This document shows, one piece after another, positions 9,311-18,708 of a stretch of DNA of 64,000 nt (the stretch's first letter is position 1; each line of letters starts with the position of its first letter). Source of the DNA: Marinicella rhabdoformis (GTDB taxonomy: Bacteria > Pseudomonadota > Gammaproteobacteria > Xanthomonadales > Marinicellaceae); contig NZ_VTFS01000001.1 in NCBI RefSeq assembly GCF_009671245.1, positions 903,914 to 967,913 of the forward strand. The letters are read 5' to 3'. Both the position numbers and the translations under genes were made by a program. The notes beneath the pieces were generated by a model. It ran no database searches. It was not told where the DNA came from and saw nothing but the letters and a program-made list of their open reading frames with translations.

Positions 9311-12300
9311 TTACCAATCTAAACGGAAACCCAATTGCGCACGCCATTGCGAACTATTTGTAGGTCTGATTGAATAAGGTGTTCTCCAATCAATCACATA
9401 AGTACCGTCATCCATGATGCTGTCTAAGCCATAAGGAGACTCACCTTTGTAATAACCTGTATAGATTTGACCCCAATCACTGTTGATCATGTTACCCAAG
9501 TTCTTCACATTGAAGAACAACGAAGCACGAACAGGACCCCAAGCAGGCAACTCTTGAGACACGTTCAAATCAATGGTGTTGATTCTTTTTGTCTTGAAGC
9601 CATTTTTAGGTGCAATTTGACCACGGTACTGATCCAAGCCAGTTGCCGCCAAATGCGCTTCAAATGCAGCGATTTCAGCATCAACAGCATTTTGGTCAAC
9701 GTTATTGCCAAGAGCACTACTCATAATGTATTCATCAGGCATTGGAACGTATACCAAATCATTGGTGTTGCGACCATCACCGTTTACGTCATTTGAATAA
9801 CGGTAAGTGAACGGTTCGCCATCTTGAGAAATCCATACCAAACCAATGTTGGTGATGGTGTCACCGAAGAACATGTTTTGGTAATTTGCTGAAAATGTAA
9901 ATGCATTTTCAATTTCATAAGCAGAAGTACCAATCAAAGGCTGATTTGGGTTAATCGCTGGGTTATAACCCCAGTTGGAACCCGCTGTACTTGAAGAACC
10001 ATTTGATACCGCATCAGCATCAGTAAATGTATAAGATGCTTTGGCATGCCAATGCTCAGATTGTGGCAACTCTAAGCTGAACGTCGCACGCTTAGTGACA
10101 CTGCCACTGGCATTCGTCAAGTAATGTACGTCATTAAAATCACTGTTTGAATTAGCACGACGACCAGATAACTCATATGGATCAGCGTAGTAAGACAAGC
10201 GACCATCAGGTAAAGTACCTGTAGGATCACCCAAGTTCAGGTGTTGGTAATGAATTTCATTTCTTGATTTGATGTATTCCAATTCAGTCGATGCAATCAA
10301 ACCCCACCATGGCAATTCAACATCTAACGCCAAGTTAGATTTGATGACTGTTGGCATTTCAAAATCAGGATCTAACACATCAACATTTTGACGTGAATAG
10401 CCAGCAAAAGTAGGTTGGTTATCAGGATCGATTGTGAAGATTACACCGTTTCCGTCACCTGCTTCACTGCCGTAGTTAACTGTGTCACCACCTGTGTTGG
10501 TGTATGAGTTAGACAACCACACATTTGGCATGCCACCAGAGAACAAACCAACACCACCACGCAATTGCATGTAACGTTCGTCAGACAAGTCATAGTTAAA
10601 ACCAAACCTTGGTTGGATAACACCGGTGTCAACAACACCGTTGTTGGCAAAACCATAGGCATCAAAAAAGTCTTGATTGAAACGAGGTTTTTTACCTACG
10701 CTTGGCAGGTCATAACGCAAACCATACTGAACAGTCAAACGTTCATTTACCATCCAGTTATCCTGGATAAAGAATGCCGTATTTGTCCAAGACCAGTCAG
10801 CAGCAGGGAAAGGATTCGAAGGATCCACACCTAAATTCACCTGATAATCATCATGAATACCATTGGCAAAATCATCGATGCTAGCAAATTGATAAGTGCC
10901 TAATGCATGTCGGATATAGATGTTGTGAATGTCTTGTTTCTTGTAGTCCACACCAAAAGTCAATGTGTGATCGCCCATGAAGTATTCACCAGCCGCATAA
11001 AAGTTGTCAGTATTAACATTCAACTCATTGGCGTGTCTGCTTTGCTCTGTACCCATGTAAACCGTACCAGAATCAACTTCCACAGAAACCTCAGGCATAC
11101 GAACACTTACACCTGGATCTTTATTGAATTCAGAGTTAGAAACACGAATTTCAGTCGAGAAGTTTGAAGTCCAATCAGAGTACAAGTTTAAGTTGTATGA
11201 TTTATTTTCAAACAACACATTATACCAATGTGAATTGAAAGAAATTTCACTGCCACCAAAATCAGCAAAACGAGGATCAATGTCTTCATTTTGTTGGTAT
11301 TTGAATGAGGCACGGTGGTAATCATTGATGTTCCAGTCTAATTTCAATACAACAGACTCTTCTTGAATGATACTTTTGCCTGGTGCAGTCAATGTACCTG
11401 GGTTAAATCCCCAAACACTGTTGGCCACATCAGCAACAGCTTGTGCTTCAGCAACATCTACATTAGATGTGTTAGCATCACGCGTTCTTTCTTCTTTTTC
11501 ATAGGCTAAGAAAAAGAACAATTTATCCTTAACGATTGGACCACCTGCTGAAATTGAATAAACTTCATTGGTGTATGGGCTTGAATCGTCTTTTTGCAAA
11601 TCTTCATCTGCGTAAAAAGTTGAAAAACGACCACTGAATTCATTGGTACCTGATTTAGTTACCGCATTGATGTTGGCACCTGTGAAGTTACCCAAGGTCA
11701 CATCGTAAGGAGACAACTGAACATTCAATTGTTCAATAGTATCCAAAGAAAAAGGTTGAGAAATACCTGGTGAACCACCCGCTTCCAAACCAAAAGGGTC
11801 ACCAATTCCAACACCATCAATAGAAATGTTATTGTAACGGTTGTTAACACCTGAAACTGAAATACCGCTACCGAAATCTCTGATGTTAATTCTTGAGTCC
11901 AATCTGACAAAAGACTGAATGTCACGATCAACTGTTGGCAAATTAGTCAACTGTTCTTCTGAATAGCTTGAACCTGAACCCATGTTGTCAGGATTGAATG
12001 TTGCAGATTGTGCAGCCACACCAACCGCTTTCACTGTGTCTAATGCAATCGCATCTTCAACCAATACAGCATTGATGGCACGATCTTCGCCCAATTTAAC
12101 GTAAACGTCGTCTTCTTCAGCTTCAGAGTAACCTTCATAGTTTACTTCGATGCTGTAAGGACCACCCACACGCAAACCACGTGCTGAGTAACGACCCGCT
12201 TCATTAGTGGTCAATACTTTTCTTTGGCCTGTTGGCTCGTGAACAACCACAACCGTAGCACCTGACAATACATTACCTTTTGAATCAACGATGGTTCCGT

Positions 12301-12415
12301 TGATTGAAGAGGCAGTTTCTTGTGCTAAAGCTGTACCCAGTGGTAACGCAGTTGCCAAAGCAATCGCAGCTACCAGTTTCGCTTTTCTCATATATTTCAT
12401 TACAAAAACCTTCAT
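9311..12415 (-). CDS. TonB-dependent receptor, Oar-like, with carboxypeptidase-regulatory domain
   Basis: A 1034-residue outer-membrane protein. A signal peptide ends at ALA-QE near residue 31. Residues about 35-110 form a carboxypeptidase-regulatory-like Ig fold (NGTIVDSKGNVLSGATVVV) followed by a plug domain and a large beta-barrel rich in aromatic strands, ending LGFRLDW with a terminal aromatic residue as expected for BAM recognition. This is the OmpA-related/Oar class common in Xanthomonadales-type bacteria; the ligand, perhaps a peptide, cannot be told. The first ATG is used here; internal ATGs five and eight residues later (positions 6 and 9) are also possible starts. No transport partner is adjacent. 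The upstream 304 bp contain three inverted repeats. Confidence 0.9.
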   Translation of the reverse strand: MKVFVMKYMRKAKLVAAIALATALPLGTALAQETASSINGTIVDSKGNVLSGATVVVVHEPTGQRKVLTTNEAGRYSARGLRVGGPYSIEVNYEGYSEAEEDDVYVKLGEDRAINAVLVEDAIALDTVKAVGVAAQSATFNPDNMGSGSSYSEEQLTNLPTVDRDIQSFVRLDSRINIRDFGSGISVSGVNNRYNNISIDGVGIGDPFGLEAGGSPGISQPFSLDTIEQLNVQLSPYDVTLGNFTGANINAVTKSGTNEFSGRFSTFYADEDLQKDDSSPYTNEVYSISAGGPIVKDKLFFFLAYEKEERTRDANTSNVDVAEAQAVADVANSVWGFNPGTLTAPGKSIIQEESVVLKLDWNINDYHRASFKYQQNEDIDPRFADFGGSEISFNSHWYNVLFENKSYNLNLYSDWTSNFSTEIRVSNSEFNKDPGVSVRMPEVSVEVDSGTVYMGTEQSRHANELNVNTDNFYAAGEYFMGDHTLTFGVDYKKQDIHNIYIRHALGTYQFASIDDFANGIHDDYQVNLGVDPSNPFPAADWSWTNTAFFIQDNWMVNERLTVQYGLRYDLPSVGKKPRFNQDFFDAYGFANNGVVDTGVIQPRFGFNYDLSDERYMQLRGGVGLFSGGMPNVWLSNSYTNTGGDTVNYGSEAGDGNGVIFTIDPDNQPTFAGYSRQNVDVLDPDFEMPTVIKSNLALDVELPWWGLIASTELEYIKSRNEIHYQHLNLGDPTGTLPDGRLSYYADPYELSGRRANSNSDFNDVHYLTNASGSVTKRATFSLELPQSEHWHAKASYTFTDADAVSNGSSSTAGSNWGYNPAINPNQPLIGTSAYEIENAFTFSANYQNMFFGDTITNIGLVWISQDGEPFTYRYSNDVNGDGRNTNDLVYVPMPDEYIMSSALGNNVDQNAVDAEIAAFEAHLAATGLDQYRGQIAPKNGFKTKRINTIDLNVSQELPAWGPVRASLFFNVKNLGNMINSDWGQIYTGYYKGESPYGLDSIMDDGTYVIDWRTPYSIRPTNSSQWRAQLGFRLDW

Positions 12416-12427
12416 TAAAAATTTGTT

Positions 12428-12450
12428 GAAATTGCGATTAATGCAATTTC
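12428..12450. repeat. Inverted repeat in the receptor 5' leader
   Basis: Perfect 8-bp arms GAAATTGC (12428-12435) and GCAATTTC (12443-12450) with a 7-nt loop, 13 bp before the receptor ATG. In the mRNA this could form a hairpin next to the ribosome-binding region. No further similarity was recognised. Confidence 0.6.
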
Positions 12451-12482
12451 TTAACAGCTTATAACGTGAACCCGAAAAATCG

Positions 12483-12516
12483 GTTTCATTGAATCAATCA
12501 ATGAAACAAACGTTTG
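12483..12516. promoter_or_regulatory. Tandem palindromes upstream of the receptor gene (candidate operators)
   Basis: Two palindromes abut. The first has perfect 10-bp arms, GTTTCATTGA (12483-12492) and TCAATGAAAC (12498-12507), around 5 nt. The second is the perfect 10-bp palindrome CAAACGTTTG (12507-12516), which resembles the centre of LacI/PurR-family operators with its central CG. They lie 68-101 bp before the receptor ATG and about 200 bp before the divergent phosphatase gene. The rest of this 304-bp gap shows no clear sigma70 promoter; TTATAA near 12460 on the minus strand is only a possible -10. Confidence 0.5.
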
Positions 12517-12653
12517 ATTATTTTGGTGCTCGCTTTAAACTCTGGTCAGAAAAAATTCCGATTGGCATTTTCTCATATCGAATCGCATGGTAAAAGTTTT
12601 TTGTGAAGATTGCGTTAAAAAAAGGCCAATTTTGTTATAGGCCGTATGAATTA

Positions 12654-12692
12654 AAGTTCAGATGTGACACATTTCGGTTAAAATCTGAACTT
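12654..12692. repeat. Long-loop inverted repeat before the PhoD-like gene
   Basis: Perfect 10-bp arms AAGTTCAGAT (12654-12663) and ATCTGAACTT (12683-12692) with a 19-nt loop, ending 27 bp before the phosphatase ATG. The plus-strand sequence after it (CTTTTGAC) is only partly U-rich. It may be a leader hairpin, a weak attenuator, or a binding site for a dimeric regulator. Confidence 0.5.
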
Positions 12693-12719
12693 CTTTTGAC
12701 ATTCTGATAAGAAAAATTA

Positions 12720-14045
12720 ATGCGAACACTCATCCTATTCATTCTACTGTCTGCCCCTCACGTCGATGCAAATACCATCAAATCCGGTCCCATGCTCGGT
12801 CACACCACATTAAGGGCTGCCAATATTTGGGTCCAAGCTAAAGACAAGGGAGAAGTTAAACTGCATTACTGGGAAAAAAACCAACCCAAAAATATCACAA
12901 AACTTTCTGCCCTGCTCAACAGCGAACTGGGAAACATTCATACGTTTAAACTCAGTAACTTATACCCTGCCACTGAATACCAGTACCAAGTTTTTTTCGG
13001 TAAGAAGCCTAAAAAAGCCAAAACATTTTCTTTCACCACACAGAAACTGTGGCAATGGCGAGAAGATCCACCCGAGTTTTCAGTATTAACTGGTTCATGT
13101 AATTTTGAGAATGAAGCTGACTTTGATCGCGCAGGAAAACCCTACGGTGATGGCTGGGAAATTTTTTACCGCATGGCAGAAGAAGATGCTGACATGATGC
13201 TCTGGCTTGGCGACAACTGGTATTACAGAGAAGTTGATTATACAGCTGAACAAAGCCTGCTCCATCGCGTCATGCGAGACCGTTCATGGCCTCATCTTCA
13301 GCCCTTGATGCACAGCATGCCTAACTACGCCATTTGGGATGACCATGATTATGGTCCTGATAATGCTGCAAGTGACTTTATCTTCAAAGAAAAGTCGCTG
13401 GAATTGTTCAAAAACTATTGGGCCAATCCAAGTTATGGGATGCCTGAAGCCGAAGGCATATTCAGCAAGGTTCAATTCAATGACGTAGACTTTTTCCTGA
13501 TGGATGGCCGCTACCATCGCTCGCATGAAAAATTTCCAGACGGTCCCGAAAAAATCATGTATGGCAAAGCACAGCTGACATGGCTGAAAAATCAATTGAT
13601 CGCATCAAAAGCTCCCTTTAAATTCATTGTCGGTGGTAACCAAATGCTCAATGACCATCACCCTTGGGAAGGTTGGGACAAATACCGTCACGAACGCGAT
13701 GCTTTTTTACAATGGCTTGACGACAACAAAATTCCCGGCATCATTTTCCTCAGCGGCGACAAACACCACAGTGAATTACTCAAGGTTTACAGAGGGGGCA
13801 ATTACCCACTACATGAGCTGACCTGCTCACCATTCACTGCTGGCACGCATGAACATGCACTCGAAAACGACCTTAAAAACCCCAGTTTGGTTAAAGGCAC
13901 ACTCGTAGGCACTAAAAACTATTGTAAACTGGACTTCAAAGGCCCACGCAAAGACCGACGCCTCGAAATACAAGTAATCGGTCCCGAAGGGCAAGTGCAT
14001 TGGACCAAAACCATCAACAGCAGCCTGTTAACATCAAAAGAATAA
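12720..14045 (+). CDS. Alkaline phosphatase D-family metallophosphatase
   Basis: A 441-residue PhoD-like phosphoesterase, probably secreted: a short hydrophobic N terminus (residues 1-18, ending at VDA-N) is followed by a Fn3-like N-terminal domain and the metallophosphatase core. The metal-binding motifs are visible: GSCNF near residue 126, LGDNWYY near 164, WDDHDYGPDNA near 206 and LSGDKHH near 346. Family members hydrolyse phosphate mono- or diesters using Ca/Fe or related ions. The next gene, a histidine kinase, starts directly after the stop codon, so the two are cotranscribed. A long-loop inverted repeat precedes the gene. Confidence 0.88.
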   Translation: MRTLILFILLSAPHVDANTIKSGPMLGHTTLRAANIWVQAKDKGEVKLHYWEKNQPKNITKLSALLNSELGNIHTFKLSNLYPATEYQYQVFFGKKPKKAKTFSFTTQKLWQWREDPPEFSVLTGSCNFENEADFDRAGKPYGDGWEIFYRMAEEDADMMLWLGDNWYYREVDYTAEQSLLHRVMRDRSWPHLQPLMHSMPNYAIWDDHDYGPDNAASDFIFKEKSLELFKNYWANPSYGMPEAEGIFSKVQFNDVDFFLMDGRYHRSHEKFPDGPEKIMYGKAQLTWLKNQLIASKAPFKFIVGGNQMLNDHHPWEGWDKYRHERDAFLQWLDDNKIPGIIFLSGDKHHSELLKVYRGGNYPLHELTCSPFTAGTHEHALENDLKNPSLVKGTLVGTKNYCKLDFKGPRKDRRLEIQVIGPEGQVHWTKTINSSLLTSKE

Positions 14046-15578
14046 ATGCTTAATGACCAAGACAAAATAAAGTTCCACAAACTGGAACGAAGAAACCTGC
14101 AAATTTTAAATTTGTTTCGTTTGTTTGTGGCTTTGTATTTCTTTGCTCTGGCACATAACAGCAGCTTCAATGCTTTCCATGAAATCACCACATTCCATCA
14201 CAATGTCAACTTAACCGTTGCCTTTTATATTGTTTGTGCGTTAATGGTTGCTGTCATCAGCTACGTGTCAAGCCAAGTAGATGCCACAAGAATCAGTAAA
14301 TTTACATTATTCGTGGATTTATTTGTGATGATTTATATGGCCTATGCTACCAATGGAATCAGCCAAGGCCTTGCCATATTGCCTGTACTGGTCATTGGAT
14401 CATCTTCGATACTTTACCGGCGTGCTGCTAACATTCTATTGGCGCCGACCTTAGCGTCCATATTGTTATTGACCATGCCCAGTATGGTCAGTTTCGCCAG
14501 CTTAGATGACATTACACAGTCCAGTAAGTTACTTCATATTCTAGCCTATTTCGTTATTGCGTTATTGGGCATCAGACAGTCCATGTCGTACACGAGTACT
14601 CTGAGCATGTACCGCGCGCAAAGTAAAACCATTTCTGGACTGGAAAATTTAAATCAAATCATCATAGAAAAACTCAGCCAAGGTGTAGTGATTTATCAAA
14701 ATGACCATGTCATTGTCCACGCCAATCAGACCGCCAAAGAATTGCTCAACATAGATGATGACATTTTTTTGCCACAAGATGTCATTGAGGTGATTGAGAA
14801 TAATGCCGATGGGCAAGTTTATCAAAACGCCGATAACAACAACCTGTATTTGCGGCCTGCTTTAATTGATGAAGAGCAAAACATCCATTTGCTTTTTATT
14901 GAAGACTCAAGCTTTTTGAAAAAAGCAGCCCAACAATTGAACCTCGCTTCATTGGGCAAAATGTCCAGTTCAATCGCGCATGAAATCAGAAACCCTTTGG
15001 CTGCCATCAACACCGCTTCAGAACTGTTAATTGAATCTCCTGACTTAAAAGAACAAGACAAAGAAATCAGTCAAATCATTGTCAACAATGTGTTGCGAGC
15101 GAACAGCATCATTGAAGACATTTTACAAATGTCTCGTCGCTCAACTGCCGACCCAAAAGATTTATTAATCAAAGCGCTGTTAGAAGAAATCAAATCTGAC
15201 ATGGTGATGCAAAAACAAGCCACCATCACACAAATAGAAATTGAGATGGATGACACCGACAAAACCATCAGTTTTGACTCCAAGCACATCAAGCAAATTT
15301 TGTGGAACTTAACCACCAACGCCTTAAAACATGGTGAAGATGGCATACTTAAGATAAAAGTCAAAGACCAGCACATAGACTTCATGAACAAAGGAAAGGC
15401 CTTTGACGAAGAAAAAATCAACAACCTGTTCGAACCCTTCTTTACCACCCACAGTCGCGGCACCGGCCTGGGATTACACATCTGTAGGGAACTGTGCCAC
15501 GACAACCACGCCAAACTCAACTACTTATACGATGAACCCTACCACATGTTTAGATTGACATTTAACCTGTCAAAATAA
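14046..15578 (+). CDS. PilS/NtrB-like membrane sensor histidine kinase
   Basis: A 510-residue kinase with six hydrophobic segments in the first 180 residues, a PAS-like region (about 200-285), a dimerisation domain with SSIAHEIRNPLAAI (phospho-accepting His near residue 317) and an ATPase domain with NLTTNALKHG and GTGLGLHICREL. This layout resembles PilS, which controls type IV pilin transcription together with the sigma54 activator PilR. No response regulator gene is adjacent here; the gene instead directly follows a phosphatase gene and is followed by the convergent pnt operon. It is therefore an orphan kinase in this window and its partner is unknown. Confidence 0.85.
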   Translation: MLNDQDKIKFHKLERRNLQILNLFRLFVALYFFALAHNSSFNAFHEITTFHHNVNLTVAFYIVCALMVAVISYVSSQVDATRISKFTLFVDLFVMIYMAYATNGISQGLAILPVLVIGSSSILYRRAANILLAPTLASILLLTMPSMVSFASLDDITQSSKLLHILAYFVIALLGIRQSMSYTSTLSMYRAQSKTISGLENLNQIIIEKLSQGVVIYQNDHVIVHANQTAKELLNIDDDIFLPQDVIEVIENNADGQVYQNADNNNLYLRPALIDEEQNIHLLFIEDSSFLKKAAQQLNLASLGKMSSSIAHEIRNPLAAINTASELLIESPDLKEQDKEISQIIVNNVLRANSIIEDILQMSRRSTADPKDLLIKALLEEIKSDMVMQKQATITQIEIEMDDTDKTISFDSKHIKQILWNLTTNALKHGEDGILKIKVKDQHIDFMNKGKAFDEEKINNLFEPFFTTHSRGTGLGLHICRELCHDNHAKLNYLYDEPYHMFRLTFNLSK

Positions 15579-15599
15579 ACATCATATGTAAATAACCAC

Positions 15600-15626
15600 A
15601 AAAAAGGCCGGAAATACCGACCTTTG
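15600..15626. terminator. Bidirectional terminator between the kinase and pnt genes
   Basis: AAAGGCCGG (15603-15611) pairs with CCGACCTTT (15617-15625) with one mismatch and a 5-nt loop. The minus-strand product is followed by six T, which suits termination of the pnt operon. It can also stop plus-strand readthrough. Confidence 0.75.
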
Positions 15627-15649
15627 AAATGGTTTGAATTAAACTGCTT

Positions 15650-17074
15650 TTAAATCGCTTTTAACCCTTGGATCAATTTCCCTATGGCATCTTGTGCATC
15701 GCCATAAAGCATTTTGTTATTCTCAGCGAAGAACAAAGCATTCTGAATGCCTGCGAAGCCCGTACCTTTACCTCGCTTGATAACAATAGAGTTCTTGGCT
15801 TCATCAACATTCAAAATAGGCATACCATAAATCGGGCTTTCTGGGTCGGTTTTGGCCACCGGATTAACCACGTCATTGGCACCTATCACCAAAGCCACAT
15901 CAGTCTGACCAAACTGGCCATTGATGTCTTCCATGTCTTCAATTAAATCATAGGGCACACCCGCTTCAGCCAATAACACGTTCATGTGACCCGGCATGCG
16001 ACCGGCGACAGGATGAATGGCGAATTTCACATCAACACCACGCTCCATCAACATTTCTGTCATTTCCCACAATTTATGTTGTGCTTGTGCTACTGCCATG
16101 CCGTAACCTGGGATAATCACTACGCGGTCAGCAAAAGCCATTTGAATCGCCGCATCTTGTGCTTGAATTTCCTTCATCTCACCTTCGATGGCAGCGCCTC
16201 CTGAACCACCCATCGAACCAAACAGCACCGAACCCAAAGAACGGTTCATCGCTTTGGCCATCAGCTGTGTCAGCATGGTACCCGCGGCACCTACCAACAT
16301 ACCGGCAATGATCATGGCTTCGTTTTGCAGCACATAACCTTCGAAAGAAACCGCCAAACCAGTGAAAGCATTGTAAAGAGAAATCACCACTGGCATGTCC
16401 GCGCCACCAATCGGCAAGGTCATCAACACACCAAGCAACAAAGACAGGCCAAAGAACCACCAAATGTATTGCGTACTCAATTCCTGAGTCAAATAGGCAC
16501 CAATCGCCAATGTAGCCAAAGCCACCAATCCATTAAACACATGTTGGCCTTTAAAGGTATAGCTCTTGTCTATCCAGCCTTGTAATTTACCGAAAGCAAT
16601 CAAGGAACCACTCAATGATATCCCACCGATAAACACACCAATCGCAGCAAAAGTCATGCTGACACCGGTTAAACAATCATGGGCAGAAACAGCAATACCG
16701 GCCTCACAAGCCGACATGTGATCGACACCATTGAACAAAGCCATGGCACCAATAAAGGCCGCTGAACCACCACCCATACCATTATACAAAGCCACCATTT
16801 GCGGCATATCGGTCATCGCGACCTTTTTACCACTGACCCAAGCCAAAACAGTTGAAGACACCAAGGCAGCAATAATCAACGGCATGTTGTGCATGTCAGG
16901 TGCAAAAAAAGTGGCAACCGTGGCAATCAACATACCCACACCAGCCCATACAATACCGCCTCTTGCGGTACCCGGCGCACTCATGCGACGCAGACCAGTA
17001 ATAAACAATATCGCCGCCAAAAAATAAGACAACTTGACCACTGTTGGCAAATACTCTTGAATCAATTCCATCAT
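15650..17074 (-). CDS. pntB: NAD(P) transhydrogenase subunit beta
   Basis: PntB forms the NADP(H)-binding domain III and most of the membrane domain II of the proton-translocating transhydrogenase, which drives NADPH formation from NADH using the proton gradient. The 474-residue protein has about nine hydrophobic segments and, at the C terminus, the NADP-binding region with IIPGYGMAVAQAQH and DVALVIGANDVVNP. Its start overlaps the stop of the small pntAb gene. The subunit is split as in many proteobacteria (PntAa, PntAb, PntB). Confidence 0.96.
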   Translation of the reverse strand: MMELIQEYLPTVVKLSYFLAAILFITGLRRMSAPGTARGGIVWAGVGMLIATVATFFAPDMHNMPLIIAALVSSTVLAWVSGKKVAMTDMPQMVALYNGMGGGSAAFIGAMALFNGVDHMSACEAGIAVSAHDCLTGVSMTFAAIGVFIGGISLSGSLIAFGKLQGWIDKSYTFKGQHVFNGLVALATLAIGAYLTQELSTQYIWWFFGLSLLLGVLMTLPIGGADMPVVISLYNAFTGLAVSFEGYVLQNEAMIIAGMLVGAAGTMLTQLMAKAMNRSLGSVLFGSMGGSGGAAIEGEMKEIQAQDAAIQMAFADRVVIIPGYGMAVAQAQHKLWEMTEMLMERGVDVKFAIHPVAGRMPGHMNVLLAEAGVPYDLIEDMEDINGQFGQTDVALVIGANDVVNPVAKTDPESPIYGMPILNVDEAKNSIVIKRGKGTGFAGIQNALFFAENNKMLYGDAQDAIGKLIQGLKAI

Positions 17075-17388
17075 GAACCACCTCCATTTTCTTTACCTTC
17101 TGGTTTTTTAACCCTGGGCTTAAACATTTCTAACATCCGTTCAGTCACCACATAACCGCCAGCGGCATTACCCGCACCGAGGAACACCGCAATAAAACCA
17201 AACACTTTTTCCAGCGTGTTGTCTGCATGGCCCAAAGCAATCATGGCGCCAACCAGCACAATACCATGAATAAAATTTGAGCCTGACATCAAAGGCGTGT
17301 GTAAAACCACGGGTACTTTTGAAATGATTTCAAAACCTAAAATGGCCGCCATGGTTAAAATATATAATGCAATAAAACCATCAATCAT
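17071..17388 (-). CDS. pntAb: NAD(P) transhydrogenase subunit alpha, part 2 (membrane part)
   Basis: A 105-residue membrane protein corresponding to the C-terminal transmembrane helices of E. coli PntA, encoded separately. HTPLMSGSNFIHGIVLVGA is the characteristic helix. It overlaps both pntAa and pntB by four bases (ATGA), so all three chains are translationally coupled in equal amounts. Confidence 0.94.
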   Translation of the reverse strand: MIDGFIALYILTMAAILGFEIISKVPVVLHTPLMSGSNFIHGIVLVGAMIALGHADNTLEKVFGFIAVFLGAGNAAGGYVVTERMLEMFKPRVKKPEGKENGGGS

Positions 17389-18530
17389 GATGCCTCTCCT
17401 GTTGATTGTTCAAGGGATTCTTTAACAGCGGGATGAACCACTGCTTTGTCGCGTGTCACCGCACATCCAGCCAAAATATCATCTTCCCAATTCAAAACAA
17501 ATTCGCCTTCTTGATTCATCAATGACAATAAATTCCACACATTGCGTGAATACATTTCACTGGCATGCAAAGGCACCGTGGCAGATAAGTTTTCAGGACC
17601 GATGACTTTCACACCACCGACCATTTTGGTTTGACCTGCTTCAGTTGGCTCACAGTTGCCACCGCCTTCAGCTCCCAAATCAACAATCACGCTACCCGCT
17701 TTCATTTCACCTACCATATCAGCGGTGATGATGCGTGGCGCAGGACGACCTGGAACGGCCGCTGTGGTGATCAGCACATCGACTGACGATAAATGCTTTT
17801 TCAAATTATCTTGTTGTAACTGTTTTTCTTCATCAGTCAGTGCGCGTGCATATCCTCCTTCACCCACGGCCTCAACGCCCAAGTTCAGAAACTTCGCGCC
17901 CAAAGACTTGATCTGTTCTACCGTTTCTGGTCTGACATCATAGCCTGTCACATTCGCACCCAGGCGCTTGGCCGTGGCCATCGCCTGTAATCCTGCGACA
18001 CCCGCACCAATAATCAAAACCGAAGCCGGCCTGATGGTCCCTGCAGCCGTGGTCAACATCGGAAAGAACCGCGGTGCTTCTGTCGCTGCCAATAACACCG
18101 CTTTGTATCCAGCCACAGATGCTTGTGACGACAACACATCCATCGCTTGAGCACGTGTGGTTCTAGGAATTAATTCCATCGAAAAAACCGTTAAACCCTG
18201 TTTCGCCGCTTGAACAAAACGCTGTTGGTCTGCATAAGGTGAAACCATGCCTATAACGACTGCATCGTCGCGCATTTCAGCCAAGTCAGCTTCGTCCAAT
18301 GCATGGACACCCACAACCACATCAGCACCATTCAGCACATCACTGCGTCGCTTGGCCATTTGTGTCATTTCAGGATAGGCATCATTAGGAAAACCCGCTG
18401 CCTCGCCAGCATCAGGTTCCATCAAAACTTGCCAACCCAAATCAATAATTTTTTGTGCCGTCTCCGGCACCAAGGCGACCCGCGACTCGCCTGCTTTTTG
18501 CTCTTTTACAAAGCCTATTGTTTTCGTCAT
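17385..18530 (-). CDS. pntAa: NAD(P) transhydrogenase subunit alpha, part 1 (NAD-binding)
   Basis: A 381-residue soluble domain I that binds NAD(H) and passes hydride to PntB. It resembles alanine dehydrogenase: GFVKEQKAGESRVAL at the start, SMELIPRTTRAQAMDVLSSQ in the first lobe, and the Rossmann motif GAGVAGLQAMATAKRLGA near residue 172. A GGGGA-like Shine-Dalgarno lies about 10 bp before the ATG. It is the first gene of the pnt operon, with an extended -10 promoter 40 bp upstream. Confidence 0.95.
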   Translation of the reverse strand: MTKTIGFVKEQKAGESRVALVPETAQKIIDLGWQVLMEPDAGEAAGFPNDAYPEMTQMAKRRSDVLNGADVVVGVHALDEADLAEMRDDAVVIGMVSPYADQQRFVQAAKQGLTVFSMELIPRTTRAQAMDVLSSQASVAGYKAVLLAATEAPRFFPMLTTAAGTIRPASVLIIGAGVAGLQAMATAKRLGANVTGYDVRPETVEQIKSLGAKFLNLGVEAVGEGGYARALTDEEKQLQQDNLKKHLSSVDVLITTAAVPGRPAPRIITADMVGEMKAGSVIVDLGAEGGGNCEPTEAGQTKMVGGVKVIGPENLSATVPLHASEMYSRNVWNLLSLMNQEGEFVLNWEDDILAGCAVTRDKAVVHPAVKESLEQSTGEAS

Positions 18531-18569
18531 ATGGTAATGTCCCCATTGAGTTTTGTTATGTACCTTTTA

Positions 18570-18578
18570 AGTATATCA
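18570..18578 (-). promoter_or_regulatory. Predicted extended -10 promoter of pntAa-pntAb-pntB
   Basis: The minus strand reads TGATATACT, matching TGNTATAAT at all but one base (-10 hexamer TATACT at 18570-18575). No good -35 is visible at 16-18 bp, as allowed for extended -10 promoters. The -10 is 40 bp before the pntAa ATG. Confidence 0.4.
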
Positions 18579-18708
18579 AAAATCGTGAATTTCGTTTTGT
18601 CGTTTTTTAGATCGATTTATTCGTAAATTATTATGCATAAGCTAATCAACAAAAAATCATGTCTGTGATGCTGTGATAGAATTCTATTTTTTAATTTTTT
18701 ACAAAACC

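Noticed and set aside
12698-12711. TTGACA-like sequence before the PhoD-like gene
   Set aside because: It is only about 20 bp before the ATG, leaving no room for a -10 and a leader.
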